A DNA stretch of 64,000 nt from Aeromicrobium sp. A1-2 (GCF_003443875.1 NZ_CP027482.1:806001-870000); one strand, 5' to 3'. Shown: positions 1-9,275, counted from the first letter of the stretch. The notes: generated by a model not told the origin, from the letters alone. Numbers and translations are program-made.

Positions 1-261
1 CATCGTCTCGGCACGCTGGCTGCGGCGTTCCTGCGAGCCGGGGCGCAGGTCGGCCAGGAACTCCCCGGCCTTGGAGTTGGCGATCACGCCGGGCATCGTG
101 CCGGTGACGGCGCGGGCGACGAGGCGGTCGATCGCGCGGCACGCGAACCACCGGAACACCAGTCCCGCGACGATGATCAGCAGGATCGATCCGGGGGTCG
201 CGACGAACCATCTGTAGGCCGTTCCGTCGGGCAGGTTCCAGTTCACGTCGAGGTGCGGCAT
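1..261 (-). CDS. MscS-family mechanosensitive channel, N-terminal part
   Basis: The gene runs off the left edge, so only the first 87 codons are present. Translation shows a short polar N-terminus, one hydrophobic segment at about residues 25-40, then an amphipathic stretch starting AIDRLVARAV and ending near RRSQRAETM. That is the usual lead-in of small-conductance mechanosensitive channels just before the pore helix. The pore and beta domains lie outside the window. The start at 261 has GGAGG unusually close to it, so a GTG at 247 cannot be excluded. Family call is from pattern recognition only. Confidence 0.6.
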   Translation of the reverse strand, partial: MPHLDVNWNLPDGTAYRWFVATPGSILLIIVAGLVFRWFACRAIDRLVARAVTGTMPGVIANSKAGEFLADLRPGSQERRSQRAETM

Positions 262-285
262 TCCTCCAGCGTACGGGTGGATAAG

Positions 286-576
286 ATGGCGGCCATGAGG
301 ACTCCTGCTCGCGTGCTCGGACTCGCTGCCGCCTTCGTCGCCACGTTCATCGCCAGCTCTGCCGCAGCGTGGGCCGACCAGCCCGCAAGCGACGCCTGGC
401 CAGCCGGCCCGGACCGCAGCCACCTGTATCTGCTGGTGCTTTTCGGTGGCGGAACCCTCGGGCTATTCGTGGTGATCTCGCTTTTCGGCCTGCTGACCGC
501 CCGCAACAACTACGTACCTCCCGCGCCGGGCACCGACGTCGAGGTCCGCCCGGGCAGCTCGCCAGCCCACCACTGA
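286..576 (+). CDS. Small exported or membrane protein, unknown function
   Basis: A protein of about 96 residues: a positively charged start (MRTPARV), a hydrophobic Ala-rich segment ending at an AWA-type site (signal peptide or membrane anchor), a short Pro/Asp linker, a second hydrophobic helix (LYLLVLFGGGTLGLFVV), and a Pro-rich polar tail ending in two His. ATG codons at 286 and 295 are both possible; GGGTGG at 275-280 favours 286. It is divergent from the MscS-like gene. I do not recognise the family. Confidence 0.55.
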   Translation: MAAMRTPARVLGLAAAFVATFIASSAAAWADQPASDAWPAGPDRSHLYLLVLFGGGTLGLFVVISLFGLLTARNNYVPPAPGTDVEVRPGSSPAHH

Positions 577-588
577 CTCGCCACCAGA

Positions 589-667
589 CCTCACCTCCTC
601 GCTGGGCCTGACGTTTCTGCGGCGAGTCGCCGTGCCATGGCAGTAGAAGCGCCAGGCTCAGCGCGGG
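589..667. repeat. Palindromic repeat element, copy 1
   Basis: The left arm reads CCTCACCTCC then CGCTGGGCCTGACGTTTC (599-617). The right arm (641-664) is its imperfect reverse complement, containing GCCAGGCTCAGCG. The same arm sequence appears in copy 2 at 1104-1178. Two related palindromes about 440 bp apart suggest a dispersed REP-like or MITE-like element, not two unrelated terminators. Confidence 0.6.
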
Positions 668-772
668 CTGTGGATGAGCGTGGGCGTGCGAGTCGTCGAT
701 CCCGCACGATCGGCGAATGGGCAGCGCTGATGGTGCAGGGCAACACGTGGTTCGACGGGCTCGACCGCTCCG

Positions 773-1103
773 GTGACGCGCGCGATGTGCTGGTCCACTG
801 TCGTCCGGGCTCACAGCTCGGCGTGCGGGCGGGGATCCGTCCCACCGAGGGTCGGCGACTCGCACCACAAGACCCGCGGCATCGTGCAGGCGCGAAGGGC
901 CGTCGAGCTGGCGTGCTCGCGGTCAGCGAGTCCGCGGGAGTCGCGGACCCGGATGCTCGCGGAGCTCGATGCGGGCATCGCGGGGCTCCTCGTCAACGTC
1001 CCGGTGTTCGACCTGGCGGGATCGCTGCTCGGGATCGTGGACCTGCTCGACCCGGCCTCGAGGCTGGTCATCGGGTCGGACGGCGCTGACCACCGCTCCC
1101 AGG
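773..1103 (+). pseudogene. DUF559-family (endonuclease-like) gene remnant
   Basis: From about 863 the frame reads TRGIVQARRAVELA, then SPRESRTRML, VNVPVFDLAG, LLGIVDLLDP and SDGADHRS. This run of motifs is typical of the C-terminal DUF559 (Vsr/MTES_1575-like endonuclease fold) domain. The normal N-terminal half cannot be found in one frame, and coding sense ends where palindromic repeat copy 2 starts at 1104, before the usual end of the family. Read as a decayed fragment cut off by the repeat. Its start coordinate is nominal. Confidence 0.55.
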
Positions 1104-1178
1104 AGCTGGGCCTGACGTTTCTGCGCACGCCTCACGGCGATTCGCGACACAAACGTCAGGCTCAGCGGGGAGGTGAGG
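1104..1178. repeat. Palindromic repeat element, copy 2
   Basis: Left arm AGCTGGGCCTGACGTTTCTG (1104-1123); right arm ACAAACGTCAGGCTCAGCG (1149-1167) followed by GGGAGGTGAGG. The arms are near-perfect reverse complements around a loop of about 25 nt. The outer end, reverse complemented, matches the outer end of copy 1 (CCTCACCTCC). It abuts the pepN stop codon and may act as a transcription barrier, but it has no U-tract. Confidence 0.6.
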
Positions 1179-1179
1179 G

Positions 1180-3699
1180 TCAGAAGGCTGCTTGGGCCTT
1201 CAACGCGCGGGAAAGATCGTCGAGACCCTCCGACACATAGCGCTTCGCCGCCGGGTTGGCCGACGTCGAGGCGAGCCAGCCGGCGACCTTGTCGAGCGTC
1301 TCCTGGGTCGGATTGGCCGACGGGAACAGGTAGATCAGCACGACCTGGCCGATCCAGACGCCCATGTCGTCGATGATCGTGTCGGCGACCTCGAGGTAGC
1401 GATCGACGAACGGCTCGAGGACCTCATCCTGTCCGGAGACCTGGAACGCGAGCGCGGTCGAGCGGCGGGTCTCGTTGGGTGTCAACGGGTCGACGGCCGC
1501 GATCCGCCAGGCTTCCTCCTTGGCCGCGCCGAGGGGGCGAATGGCCCGGGCCGCGGACGCATTTTCCTGGCCCGAGATCGTGTTGTCCCGCTCGAGCTCG
1601 GCGGCGATCTCCGCCTCGTCGGCGGCACCGATGCGCGCCAGCGCCGTGAGGATGGTCCACCGCAGGTCCGTGTCGACCGCGAGGCCCTCGAGTGAGCCGG
1701 CAAGGAGCTCCCGCAGCGGCTCAGGGCTCGAGGCTGTCGACGCGTACGCCCGGGCCAGAGCGAGCTGGTGGTCGCTGCCAGCCTCGGCCGCGTCCAGCAG
1801 TCCACGGACTCCCGATTCCCAACGCTCGTGCAGTGCCGGTCGCGCCGGTTCGGAGGTGTAGAGGTTGACCGCCGTCTTGCCCTGGCGCAGCAATGAGCTG
1901 ACGGCAGTCAGGTCGGTCTCCGAGCCGACGCCCGCGAGCACGAGGGTCACGAAGTCCGAGGACGACAGCTCGGCGTCGCGGGTCATGTCCCAGGCCGATC
2001 CCCAGCACAGCGCGCGGGGCAGCGACTCCTCGAACGTCGCGATGCTCTCGATCAGCGTCGCGAACGACCGCTCGTCGAGCCGGATCTTGGCGTATGTCAG
2101 GTCGTCGTCGTTGAGCAGGATCAGGTCAGGCTGCTTGGTGCCCAGCAGCTCGGTGATCTGTGTCGATGCGCCGCGGATGTCCGTCTCGACCCGTTCGGTG
2201 CGCACGAGGCGCCCGTCGACCCGGTCGTACAGGCCGATCGCGATGCGGTGGCGACGCAGGGTCGGGTACGCCTCGATCGCGGTCTGCTCGACCGTGAACG
2301 ACGTGAAGTAGCCCCTGTCGTCGGTTTCGAACTGGGCGCGCAGGGTGTTGACGCCGGAGGTCTGCAGCCACTCCTCGGCCCAGGCGCCGAGCTCACGGCC
2401 CGAAGCCGCCTCGAGCTCGACGAGCAGGTCACTCAGCTGCGTGTTGCCGTACGCGTGCTTGTCGAAGTACGAGCGCAGGCCGGCGAAGAAGTCCTTCTCG
2501 CCGACCCAGGCCACGAGCTGCTTGAGCGACGAGGCGCCCTTGGCGTAGGTGATGCCGTCGAAGTTGGCCTCGACCGCGTGCAGGTCGTAGTTGTCGGCCG
2601 CGATGGGGTGCGTCGACGGCAGCTGGTCCTGGCGGTAGGCCCAGTTCTTGCGCGCGTTGGTGAAGCTGGTCCACGAGTCGGTGAACCGGGTCGCGTGGGT
2701 CGCGGCGTGCGACGCGGCGAACTCGGCGAACGACTCGTTGAGCCACAGGTCGTCCCACCACTTCATCGTGACGAGGTCGCCGAACCACATGTGCGCCATC
2801 TCGTGCAGGATCGTGTTGGCCCGCTGCTCGTACGCCGCGACGGTCTGCCGGCTGCGGAAGATCATCTCGTCGCGGAACGTCACGGCGCCGGCGTTCTCCA
2901 TCGCGCCCATGTTGTACTCCGGCACGAACAGCTGGTCGTACTTGCCGAACGGGTAGGCCATCTCGAAGGCGCCCTCGAAGAACTCGAAGCCCTGCTTGGT
3001 GATGAGGAAGATGTCGTCGGCGTCGAGGTGCTCGACGAGCGACTGCCGGCAGAAGATGCCGAGCGGGATCTCGCCGTACGCGCCTCGGTAGGAGTCAGTC
3101 ACCGAGACGTACTCGCCGGCAATCACGGCCGTGATGTACGTCGACATGCGCTTGGTCGGCGCGAAGTGCCACGTCGCGGTGCCGGCGGCGGCGGCGACGG
3201 GCTCGGGGGTGGGGGAGTTGGACACGACGGCCCACTCGGCAGGCGCGGTGACGTGGAACTCGAACGTCGCCTTGAGGTCCGGCTGCTCGAACGTCGCGAA
3301 CACGCGGCGCGCGTCGGGGACCTCGAACTGCGTGTAGAGGTAGACGCGCTGGTCGACCGGGTCGACGAAGCGGTGCAGGCCCTCGCCCGATCGGGAGTAC
3401 GGCAGCGTCGTCTCGACGACGAGCTCGTTGTCCGACGCGAGTCCGGTCAGCGCGATGCGGTTGTCGTCGTACGCAGACAGGTCGACCGGAGCTCCGTTGA
3501 GCATGATCGACGAGATCTCGGCGTCGACCAGGTCGACGAACGTCGAGGATCCCGGCGTCGCGCCGAAGCGGATCGTCGTGACGGAGCCGAAGCGGGTGTC
3601 GGAGTCGAGGGTGAGGTCGAGCTGCACGTCATACGTCTCTGTGGAGACGACTGACGCGCGCTCGCTGGCTTCTTCGCGGGTGAGATTTGTACCAGGCAT
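1180..3699 (-). CDS. pepN: Aminopeptidase N, M1 family
   Basis: Zinc metallopeptidase that removes N-terminal residues from peptides in the cytoplasm. The 839-residue product has the exopeptidase motif GAMENAG at about 265-271, HEMAH at 299-303 and the distal zinc ligand Glu in WLNESFAEF about 19 residues on. The C-terminal ERAP1-like region is present, so the gene looks intact and of normal length. It is transcribed away from the YbdK-type ligase gene. The ATG at 3699 gives the usual short N-terminus (MPGTNLTREEA). Its stop abuts a palindromic repeat. Confidence 0.95.
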   Translation of the reverse strand: MPGTNLTREEASERASVVSTETYDVQLDLTLDSDTRFGSVTTIRFGATPGSSTFVDLVDAEISSIMLNGAPVDLSAYDDNRIALTGLASDNELVVETTLPYSRSGEGLHRFVDPVDQRVYLYTQFEVPDARRVFATFEQPDLKATFEFHVTAPAEWAVVSNSPTPEPVAAAAGTATWHFAPTKRMSTYITAVIAGEYVSVTDSYRGAYGEIPLGIFCRQSLVEHLDADDIFLITKQGFEFFEGAFEMAYPFGKYDQLFVPEYNMGAMENAGAVTFRDEMIFRSRQTVAAYEQRANTILHEMAHMWFGDLVTMKWWDDLWLNESFAEFAASHAATHATRFTDSWTSFTNARKNWAYRQDQLPSTHPIAADNYDLHAVEANFDGITYAKGASSLKQLVAWVGEKDFFAGLRSYFDKHAYGNTQLSDLLVELEAASGRELGAWAEEWLQTSGVNTLRAQFETDDRGYFTSFTVEQTAIEAYPTLRRHRIAIGLYDRVDGRLVRTERVETDIRGASTQITELLGTKQPDLILLNDDDLTYAKIRLDERSFATLIESIATFEESLPRALCWGSAWDMTRDAELSSSDFVTLVLAGVGSETDLTAVSSLLRQGKTAVNLYTSEPARPALHERWESGVRGLLDAAEAGSDHQLALARAYASTASSPEPLRELLAGSLEGLAVDTDLRWTILTALARIGAADEAEIAAELERDNTISGQENASAARAIRPLGAAKEEAWRIAAVDPLTPNETRRSTALAFQVSGQDEVLEPFVDRYLEVADTIIDDMGVWIGQVVLIYLFPSANPTQETLDKVAGWLASTSANPAAKRYVSEGLDDLSRALKAQAAF

Positions 3700-3851
3700 G
3701 TCGCCATGCTTTCACGAGATGCTTCCCCGCCCCAGTCGGGTCTGACCTCCGATCTCGGGCAGGATGAACACATGACCGAGCGCGGCGGGGGAATGGTTCA
3801 GCGTGGCAGATCCGGCGCCTCCTGCGCGCACGGAGCGGGGCGAGCGCACGC

Positions 3852-5000
3852 ATGAAGATCCCGTTCGCGCAGTCTGAACGTTCGACCATCGGGATCGAGT
3901 GGGAGCTCGCCCTGGTCGACTCGGACTCCGGGGATCTGCGCCAGGTCGCGCGGACCGTGCTCGACGCGATAGCGCCCGCCGACGGGAGCGAGCACCCACA
4001 CATCCGGCAGGAGCTGCTGCTCAACACCGTCGAGGTCGTCTCCGGTGTGTGCCACACGGTTGCCGAGGCCGGCGCCGACCTCGAGCGGGCCATCGAGGAG
4101 ATCCGTGTCGTGACCGATCCCCTGAGGGTCGAGCTGATGTGTGCCGGCACGCATCCCTTTGCTGCGTGGGACCACCAGAAGGTCACCGACAAGGAGCGCT
4201 ACGCGACCTTGATCGACCGCACGCAGTGGTGGGGCCGCCAGATGCTGATTTACGGCGTCCACGTCCATGTCGGCATCGAGGACCGCGACAAGGTCCTGCC
4301 GATCAGTCGGGCCATGCTGACGTACTACGGCCACTTGCAGGCGCTCAGCGCGTCCTCGCCGTTCTGGGGCGGCAAGGCGACCGGATACGCCTCCAACCGG
4401 GCGCTGATGTTCCAGCAGCTGCCGACGGCCGGACTGCCGTTCCAGTTCGAGCAGTGGACCGAGCTCGAGAGGTATGTCGACGACATGCTGCATACCGGCG
4501 TCATCGACAGCTTCGACGAGATCCGGTGGGACCTGCGTCCGGCGCCCAAGTTCGGCACGCTCGAGGTCCGCGTGTGTGACGGGATCCCCTCGCAGTCCGA
4601 GCTGCTCAGCATCGCCGCCCTGACCCACTGCCTGGTCGAGCACTTCTCGTCCGAGCTGGACGCCGGGCGTGACCTGCCGACCGTGCCGCCGTGGTTCGCG
4701 CAGGAAAACAAGTGGCGATCGGCGCGATACGGCATGGAGGCGATCCTGATCCTGGACAAGTCCGCCGAGGAGGAGCTGGTCACGACCGATCTCGAGCGGC
4801 TGCTCGAGCAGCTCGCACCGGTCGCCGAACGCCTCGGGTGCACCGAGGAGCTCGGTGGGATCCACGACATCATCGCCGGCGGCGCGTCGTACCAGCGCCA
4901 GCGTCGGGTCGCCGCAGCACACGGCGGGGAGCTGGATGTGGTGGTGGGAACGCTGGTGGAGGAAATGCGAGCCGGTCGGCCGTTGTTCCACCAGACATGA
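3852..5000 (+). CDS. YbdK-type glutamate-cysteine ligase (GCS2 family)
   Basis: Member of the GCS2 carboxylate-amine ligase family, ATP-dependent enzymes with weak glutamate-cysteine ligase activity. Seen: N-terminal [11 protein letters not shown], the nucleotide/metal region [12 protein letters not shown], and [15 protein letters not shown] followed by [19 protein letters not shown]. At 382 residues it has the expected YbdK length. Because actinobacteria use mycothiol, its true substrate is uncertain. The stop overlaps the ATG of the next gene by four bases (ATGA), so the two are probably translationally coupled. Confidence 0.85.
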   Translation: MKIPFAQSERSTIGIEWELALVDSDSGDLRQVARTVLDAIAPADGSEHPHIRQELLLNTVEVVSGVCHTVAEAGADLERAIEEIRVVTDPLRVELMCAGTHPFAAWDHQKVTDKERYATLIDRTQWWGRQMLIYGVHVHVGIEDRDKVLPISRAMLTYYGHLQALSASSPFWGGKATGYASNRALMFQQLPTAGLPFQFEQWTELERYVDDMLHTGVIDSFDEIRWDLRPAPKFGTLEVRVCDGIPSQSELLSIAALTHCLVEHFSSELDAGRDLPTVPPWFAQENKWRSARYGMEAILILDKSAEEELVTTDLERLLEQLAPVAERLGCTEELGGIHDIIAGGASYQRQRRVAAAHGGELDVVVGTLVEEMRAGRPLFHQT

Positions 5001-5638
5001 CCTTGACTGACACCATCACGCCCGACACCTCGACCACGACCGAGCAGGTCGACTTCTGGTTCGACCCGCTGTGCCCGTTCGCCTGGATCACCTCACGCTG
5101 GATGCTGGAGGTCGAGAAGGTCCGCGACGTCAAGACGTCCTTCCACGTCATGAGCCTGTCCGTGCTCAACGAGGACAAGGACGTCTCGCAGGACTACAAG
5201 GACCTGATCGAGAGCGGCTGGGGACCTGTGCGCATCGCGATCGCCGTCGAGCGGGCCCACGGGTCCGAGGCGCTTCGCCCCTTCTACACCGCGATCGGCA
5301 CCAAGCGTCACAACGAGGGTCGTGAGTTCGACCAGGCGATGTACGTCGAGGCGCTGGCCGAGGCCGGTCTCCCGACAGACCTCGCGGCCGCGGCCGACGA
5401 CACCTCACTCGACGATGCCGTGCGTGCCTCGCACCAGGACGGCATCGAGCGGGTCGGCGAAGAGGTCGGCACGCCGGTCATCTCGATCGGCGGCACGGCA
5501 TTCTTCGGACCGGTGCTGCAGAGCATCCCACGCGGCGAGGTCGCCGGTTCGGTCTTCGACGGCGCGCGCCTGCTGGCGGGCTTCCCGGACTTCTTCGAGC
5601 TCAAGCGCACCCGCAAGGGCGAGCTGTCCTTCGACTGA
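4997..5638 (+). CDS. DsbA-family protein, mycothiol-dependent nitroreductase (Rv2466c) type
   Basis: Thioredoxin-fold protein of 213 residues. The N-terminal motif [11 protein letters not shown] sits where Rv2466c has its Cys-Pro-Trp-Cys active site; here the second Cys is Ala, giving a one-Cys CPFA site. Late in the protein, [17 protein letters not shown] contains the conserved cis-Pro region. Rv2466c relatives are cytoplasmic mycothiol-linked reductases. It overlaps the upstream ligase gene by ATGA and shares its direction. No signal peptide is visible. Confidence 0.8.
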   Translation: MTLTDTITPDTSTTTEQVDFWFDPLCPFAWITSRWMLEVEKVRDVKTSFHVMSLSVLNEDKDVSQDYKDLIESGWGPVRIAIAVERAHGSEALRPFYTAIGTKRHNEGREFDQAMYVEALAEAGLPTDLAAAADDTSLDDAVRASHQDGIERVGEEVGTPVISIGGTAFFGPVLQSIPRGEVAGSVFDGARLLAGFPDFFELKRTRKGELSFD

Positions 5639-5657
5639 GTCGCACTAGGCTCGTGTC

Positions 5658-6551
5658 ATGACGCTGCATCCCCAGTCCCGAGCACTGCTGGAGGCGCTCG
5701 AGTCCGCCGCGGCCGGCCCCGTGGCGGACACGTACGGGCAGATCCGCTCCGCCGCTCGCGAGGCCGCGCTGGCAGACACCGAACGGATCGGGCTGGACCA
5801 CGTCGAGGACGTTGACGCTGCGGGGGTGGCGTGCCGGCTCTACCGGCCTCGGCAGGGTGCGCCGGTCGCGCTGTACGTGCACGGTGGTGGGTGGGTCCTG
5901 CACGACCTCGAGACGCACGATGCGTTCTGCCGCCACCTTGCTCACCAGAGTGGCTGGGCGTTGCTCGCCGTCGACTACCGCAGAGCCCCCGAGCACCCCT
6001 ACCCTGCGCCGCTGGACGACGTGCAGGTCGCCGCGCACTGGTTGCGCGTGCATGACCGGGAGCACCGCGTCGATGCCTCCTTCCTGCCGGCGATCGGCGA
6101 CTCGTCCGGCGCGAACCTGGTCGCCGGACTGGCGGTGCGCGAGCCTGCGGCGATCGACTTCCAGGTGTTGTTGTACCCACCAGTGGACCGGCGCGCCGAC
6201 CTCGGTGGGCCAGGGGAGACCCCCGCGCTCGAAGCCGGTTCGATGGAGTGGTTCTGGCAGGCGTACGCCCCGGGCGACCTCGGCGACCTGCCGGAGGTCT
6301 CGGTCGTCAACGCGACCAACCTGGCGGACCACCCGCCGGCGCTGATCGTGAGCAACGAGCACGACCTGCTCCGTGACCAGGCCGAGGCCTACGCCGCCCA
6401 GCTCGCCGAGGCCGGCGTCGACGTCATGGGCGTCCGGGCGCTCGGCATGGTGCACTCCTACTGGCGGCAGCCGGCACTGTTCGACGCCTCGCGTTCGACC
6501 GTCACGATCGTCGGCGCACTACTTGACGCCCACCGGTCGCGCGCCCGCTGA
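5658..6551 (+). CDS. Alpha/beta hydrolase, HSL-type esterase
   Basis: A 297-residue esterase/lipase of the hormone-sensitive lipase family. The oxyanion motif is HGGGW (about 74-78), the nucleophile lies in GDSSGAN, the acid is probably Asp in SNEHDLLRDQ, and the His is in MVHSYWRQP near the C-terminus. YRRAPEHPYPAPLDD is the family signature between HGGG and the nucleophile. No signal peptide, so probably cytoplasmic. It lies 19 bp after the DsbA-like gene, plausibly in the same transcript. Natural substrate unknown. Confidence 0.88.
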   Translation: MTLHPQSRALLEALESAAAGPVADTYGQIRSAAREAALADTERIGLDHVEDVDAAGVACRLYRPRQGAPVALYVHGGGWVLHDLETHDAFCRHLAHQSGWALLAVDYRRAPEHPYPAPLDDVQVAAHWLRVHDREHRVDASFLPAIGDSSGANLVAGLAVREPAAIDFQVLLYPPVDRRADLGGPGETPALEAGSMEWFWQAYAPGDLGDLPEVSVVNATNLADHPPALIVSNEHDLLRDQAEAYAAQLAEAGVDVMGVRALGMVHSYWRQPALFDASRSTVTIVGALLDAHRSRAR

Positions 6552-6619
6552 CGGCCCGCGACCGAGGGCTCGTGCGAGGCGGTCTCGTGAGTCGCATGCC
6601 GGGCTGGGAGACTGGTCCC

Positions 6620-7078
6620 ATGCGCGTCCACATTGCGGCCGACCACGCCGGCTACGAGCTCAAGACCCACCTCATCGACTGGCTCACAGCCAACGGACAT
6701 GAGCCGGTCGACCACGGTGCCCATGTGCTGGATCCGGAGGACGACTACCCGCCGTTCTGCATCGCGGCCTCCGCTGCTGCGGTCGCCGAGCCCGGTTCGC
6801 TGGGCGTCGTGATCGGCGGCTCGGGCAACGGCGAGCAGATCGCTGCCAACAAGGTCCGCGGTGCGCGCGCCGCGCTCGCCTGGAGCACTGAGACCGCCTC
6901 GCTCGCTCGTCAGCACAATGACGCCCAGGTCGTGGCCGTCGGTGCCCGCATGCACACCGCCGACGAGGCGACCGCGATTGTCGAGGCATTCCTCACGACC
7001 CCGTGGAGCCACGCCGAGCGGCACCAGCGCCGGATCGACATGCTGCTGGCGTACGAGAAGTCCGGCGAGATTGCCTGA
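6620..7078 (+). CDS. rpiB: Ribose-5-phosphate isomerase B
   Basis: Interconverts ribose 5-phosphate and ribulose 5-phosphate. The 152-residue protein has MRVHIAADHAG at the N-terminus and VIGGSGNGEQIAANK in the middle. As in actinobacterial RpiB, the E. coli catalytic Cys is absent and the Glu of GNGEQ is the likely base. The ATG at 6620 has GGGAG nine bases upstream. The next gene, nei, starts inside the last codons, so the pair is coupled; this rpiB-nei order also occurs in mycobacteria. Confidence 0.93.
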   Translation: MRVHIAADHAGYELKTHLIDWLTANGHEPVDHGAHVLDPEDDYPPFCIAASAAAVAEPGSLGVVIGGSGNGEQIAANKVRGARAALAWSTETASLARQHNDAQVVAVGARMHTADEATAIVEAFLTTPWSHAERHQRRIDMLLAYEKSGEIA

Positions 7079-7883
7079 GGGACACACCCTCCACCGGCTC
7101 GCTGAGGACCTGCATGCCGCGTACGTCGGGCGGGTCGTCGGGTCCTCGAGTCCACAGGGACGGTTCGTCCCCGAGGCGGCTCGGCTGGACGGACGTGTCC
7201 TCGAGGACGCCGAGGCGTGGGGCAAGCACCTGTTCGTCTCGTTCGTCGACCTGCCCGAGCAGGTCCACGTGCACCTTGGGCTCTACGGGACCTTCGCGAT
7301 CGCCCCAGCCGTCGGACGCCCGGTCGTCGGACAGGTCCGGTGGCGCCTCGAGGCTGAGCACACGGCCGACCTGCGGGGACCGAACGCCTGCGAGCTGCTG
7401 AGTCCGCCCGATGTCGACGCGATCCTGGCCCGCCTTGGGCCTGACCCGTTGCGGCAGGACGCCGATCCCGAACGAGCCTGGCGCCGCATCCACGCGTCGA
7501 CCGTCCCGATCGCGACGCTCCTGATGGACCAGTCGGTGCTGGCCGGCGTCGGCAACGTCTACCGGGCCGAGGTGCTGTTCCGACATGGGGTCCCACCGAT
7601 GACAGCGGGTCGGCGACTGGCCCGCAAGCGCTGGGACGCGATGTGGGCCGACCTGGGCGGACTCATGCGGACGGGCGTCAGGTCGGGGCGGATCGACACG
7701 GTCAGACCTGAGCACGAACCCGACGCGATGGGCCGTCCGCCGCGTGCCGACGATCATGGAGGCGAGGTTTACGTCTACCGCCGTGACGGGCAAAATTGCC
7801 TCGTGTGCGATTCCGTCATCCGCCGCCGGTCAGTATCGGGCCGAAATCTGTTTTGGTGCCCGTCGTGCCAGCACCGTGGATAG
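7071..7883 (+). CDS. nei: Fpg/Nei-family DNA glycosylase
   Basis: Bifunctional glycosylase/AP lyase that removes oxidised bases. Translation from TTG 7071 gives (M)PEGHTLHRLA; Pro2, exposed after Met removal, is the catalytic nucleophile and Glu3 follows, which fixes the rare TTG start. The H2TH region is DQSVLAGVGNVYRAEVLF, and the C-terminal zinc finger has CLVC and CPSC pairs. PEGH rather than PELPE points to Nei rather than Fpg. It overlaps the rpiB stop by eight bases. Length 270 residues, normal. Confidence 0.92.
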   Translation: MPEGHTLHRLAEDLHAAYVGRVVGSSSPQGRFVPEAARLDGRVLEDAEAWGKHLFVSFVDLPEQVHVHLGLYGTFAIAPAVGRPVVGQVRWRLEAEHTADLRGPNACELLSPPDVDAILARLGPDPLRQDADPERAWRRIHASTVPIATLLMDQSVLAGVGNVYRAEVLFRHGVPPMTAGRRLARKRWDAMWADLGGLMRTGVRSGRIDTVRPEHEPDAMGRPPRADDHGGEVYVYRRDGQNCLVCDSVIRRRSVSGRNLFWCPSCQHRG

Positions 7884-7893
7884 GGTCGAGGGT

Positions 7894-9069
7894 GTGACGA
7901 ACCGCCTGCGCCGCTCGCTGCCTACGGTGGCCCGGTACCTCGACGAGCGCATGCTGCGCTGGCGCACCGGGACGACCGAGGGACAGGTCGCGGTGCTCGC
8001 GGCCCTCCTGGTGGTGACCGTCGCGATCCTGGTGGCTTCGGTCGCCAACTACAGCGCCTTCCCCGTGGCGACGTTCGTGATCCCGCTCCTGCTCGGGCCA
8101 ATGGCTCTTCGTTACCGGCCGCTGCTCGTCCTGATCCTGTGCGTCGGCGTCGCGGTCGCGATCACGGTGACGGTGCAGTCGGTCGGCTACGGCATGACGA
8201 CAGGTCGCATCAGCACGTTGATCGTCATGGCCCTGGTCGCGATGCTGGTGCTGTTCGAGTCGAGTCGGCGGCGCAGCGGGTTGCCCGGACCGCTCGGCGA
8301 GGCGATGCTGGTCGATCTGCGGGACCGGCTCCAGGCGCAGGGCGTCGTACCGCCCCTGCCGGTCGGCTGGGCCTCGCAGTCGGCCATGCGGTCGTCCGGC
8401 GGCACCAAGTTCGCTGGTGACTTCCTCGTCGCCAACCTGTCGGAGGACGAGACCAGGCTGGAGATGATCCTGGTCGATGTGTGCGGCAAGGGGGTCGCGG
8501 CCGGCACCCAGTCGCTGCACTTCGCCGGCGCGCTCGGCGGGCTGATCGGCGCGCTTCCACCGCTGGGGCTGTTCGCGGCTGGCAACGACTTCCTGATCCG
8601 GCAGAACTGGGACGAGGGGTTCGCCACGGCCGTCCACATCCTGATCGACCTGCCGTCGGGCGACTACTCGATCATCAACGCGGGACACCCGCCGGCTCTG
8701 CGGTGGGACTCCGGAAGCCTGGTCTGGGAGATCGACGGTGCACGAGGCACGGCGCTCGGCATCATGAAACGGCCCAACTTCCAGCAGACCACAGGGACGC
8801 TGGGTGTCGGGGATGCCCTGATGTTCTACACCGACGGCGTCGTCGAGTCTCGCGCGCAGGACTTCACCGCCGGCATCGAGTGGCTGCGCACGACGGCGAC
8901 GGGCATCGTCTCGAGCGGTTTCGACCAGGCCGCCCGCCGTATCCTCAAGCTTGTCGCATCGGGCGACGACGACCAGGCCGTCCTGATCCTCAGTCGGTCC
9001 GGGGTGCAGGACCCGTCGGCGGGGGACGCTGGGACCGCAGTGCGGCGGCCCGACCGCGCCCGACCGTGA
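7894..9069 (+). CDS. Membrane-anchored SpoIIE-type PP2C phosphatase
   Basis: About 391 residues from GTG 7894. The first 120 or so hold several hydrophobic helices (for example VAVLAALLVVTVAILVASV), followed by a cytoplasmic SpoIIE/RsbU-like serine/threonine phosphatase domain. Metal-binding motifs: GDF and VDVCGKG in the first half, INAGHPPAL, then FYTDGVVESR and GDDDQAVLIL. Such proteins commonly act on anti-sigma-factor antagonists, but no partner kinase or STAS gene is present here. Starts 10 bp after nei. Confidence 0.88.
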   Translation: MTNRLRRSLPTVARYLDERMLRWRTGTTEGQVAVLAALLVVTVAILVASVANYSAFPVATFVIPLLLGPMALRYRPLLVLILCVGVAVAITVTVQSVGYGMTTGRISTLIVMALVAMLVLFESSRRRSGLPGPLGEAMLVDLRDRLQAQGVVPPLPVGWASQSAMRSSGGTKFAGDFLVANLSEDETRLEMILVDVCGKGVAAGTQSLHFAGALGGLIGALPPLGLFAAGNDFLIRQNWDEGFATAVHILIDLPSGDYSIINAGHPPALRWDSGSLVWEIDGARGTALGIMKRPNFQQTTGTLGVGDALMFYTDGVVESRAQDFTAGIEWLRTTATGIVSSGFDQAARRILKLVASGDDDQAVLILSRSGVQDPSAGDAGTAVRRPDRARP

Positions 9070-9094
9070 GGCTGCAGATCTCGAGGAAAGCCGA

Positions 9095-9118
9095 AGGGCC
9101 CCTCCGAGGAGGGGCCCT
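9095..9118. terminator. Bidirectional hairpin terminator
   Basis: AGGGCCCCTCC (9095-9105) pairs perfectly with GGAGGGGCCCT (9108-9118): an 11-bp GC-rich stem with a minimal loop and no U-tract. It lies 26 bp after the phosphatase gene and just left of the att repeat. Before the element inserted, it would have lain between two convergent genes, the phosphatase and tRNA-Gly. Confidence 0.65.
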
Positions 9119-9124
9119 GACGTG

Positions 9125-9169
9125 GAGCGGACGACGAGACTCGAACTCGCAACATTCTGCTTGGAAGGC
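9125..9169 (-). repeat. Left attachment site: 45-bp copy of tRNA-Gly 3' half
   Basis: Forty-five bases identical to 25117-25161, covering tRNA-Gly(TCC) from its 3' end through the anticodon loop. The 5' half of the tRNA is missing here; sequence diverges at 9170. With an integrase next to the intact tRNA at the other copy, this is the left junction of an integrated element of about 16 kb. Confidence 0.9.
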
Positions 9170-9275
9170 GCGTTTAGCGGTGACGGTGTTCATGCAGGTC
9201 AGCGCCAATATGTGCTGTCCTGACGGTGCGAAAGTAGCACGACTTCATGACAGGCGTGGCCACTGATGGACACTG

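Noticed and set aside
2248-3654. Long plus-strand frame inside pepN
   Set aside because: Val/Arg/Glu-rich antisense shadow of a certain gene with intact zinc peptidase motifs.
9125-9169. A second tRNA-Gly gene
   Set aside because: Only the 3' half is present; D arm and 5' acceptor strand are missing, so it is an att remnant.
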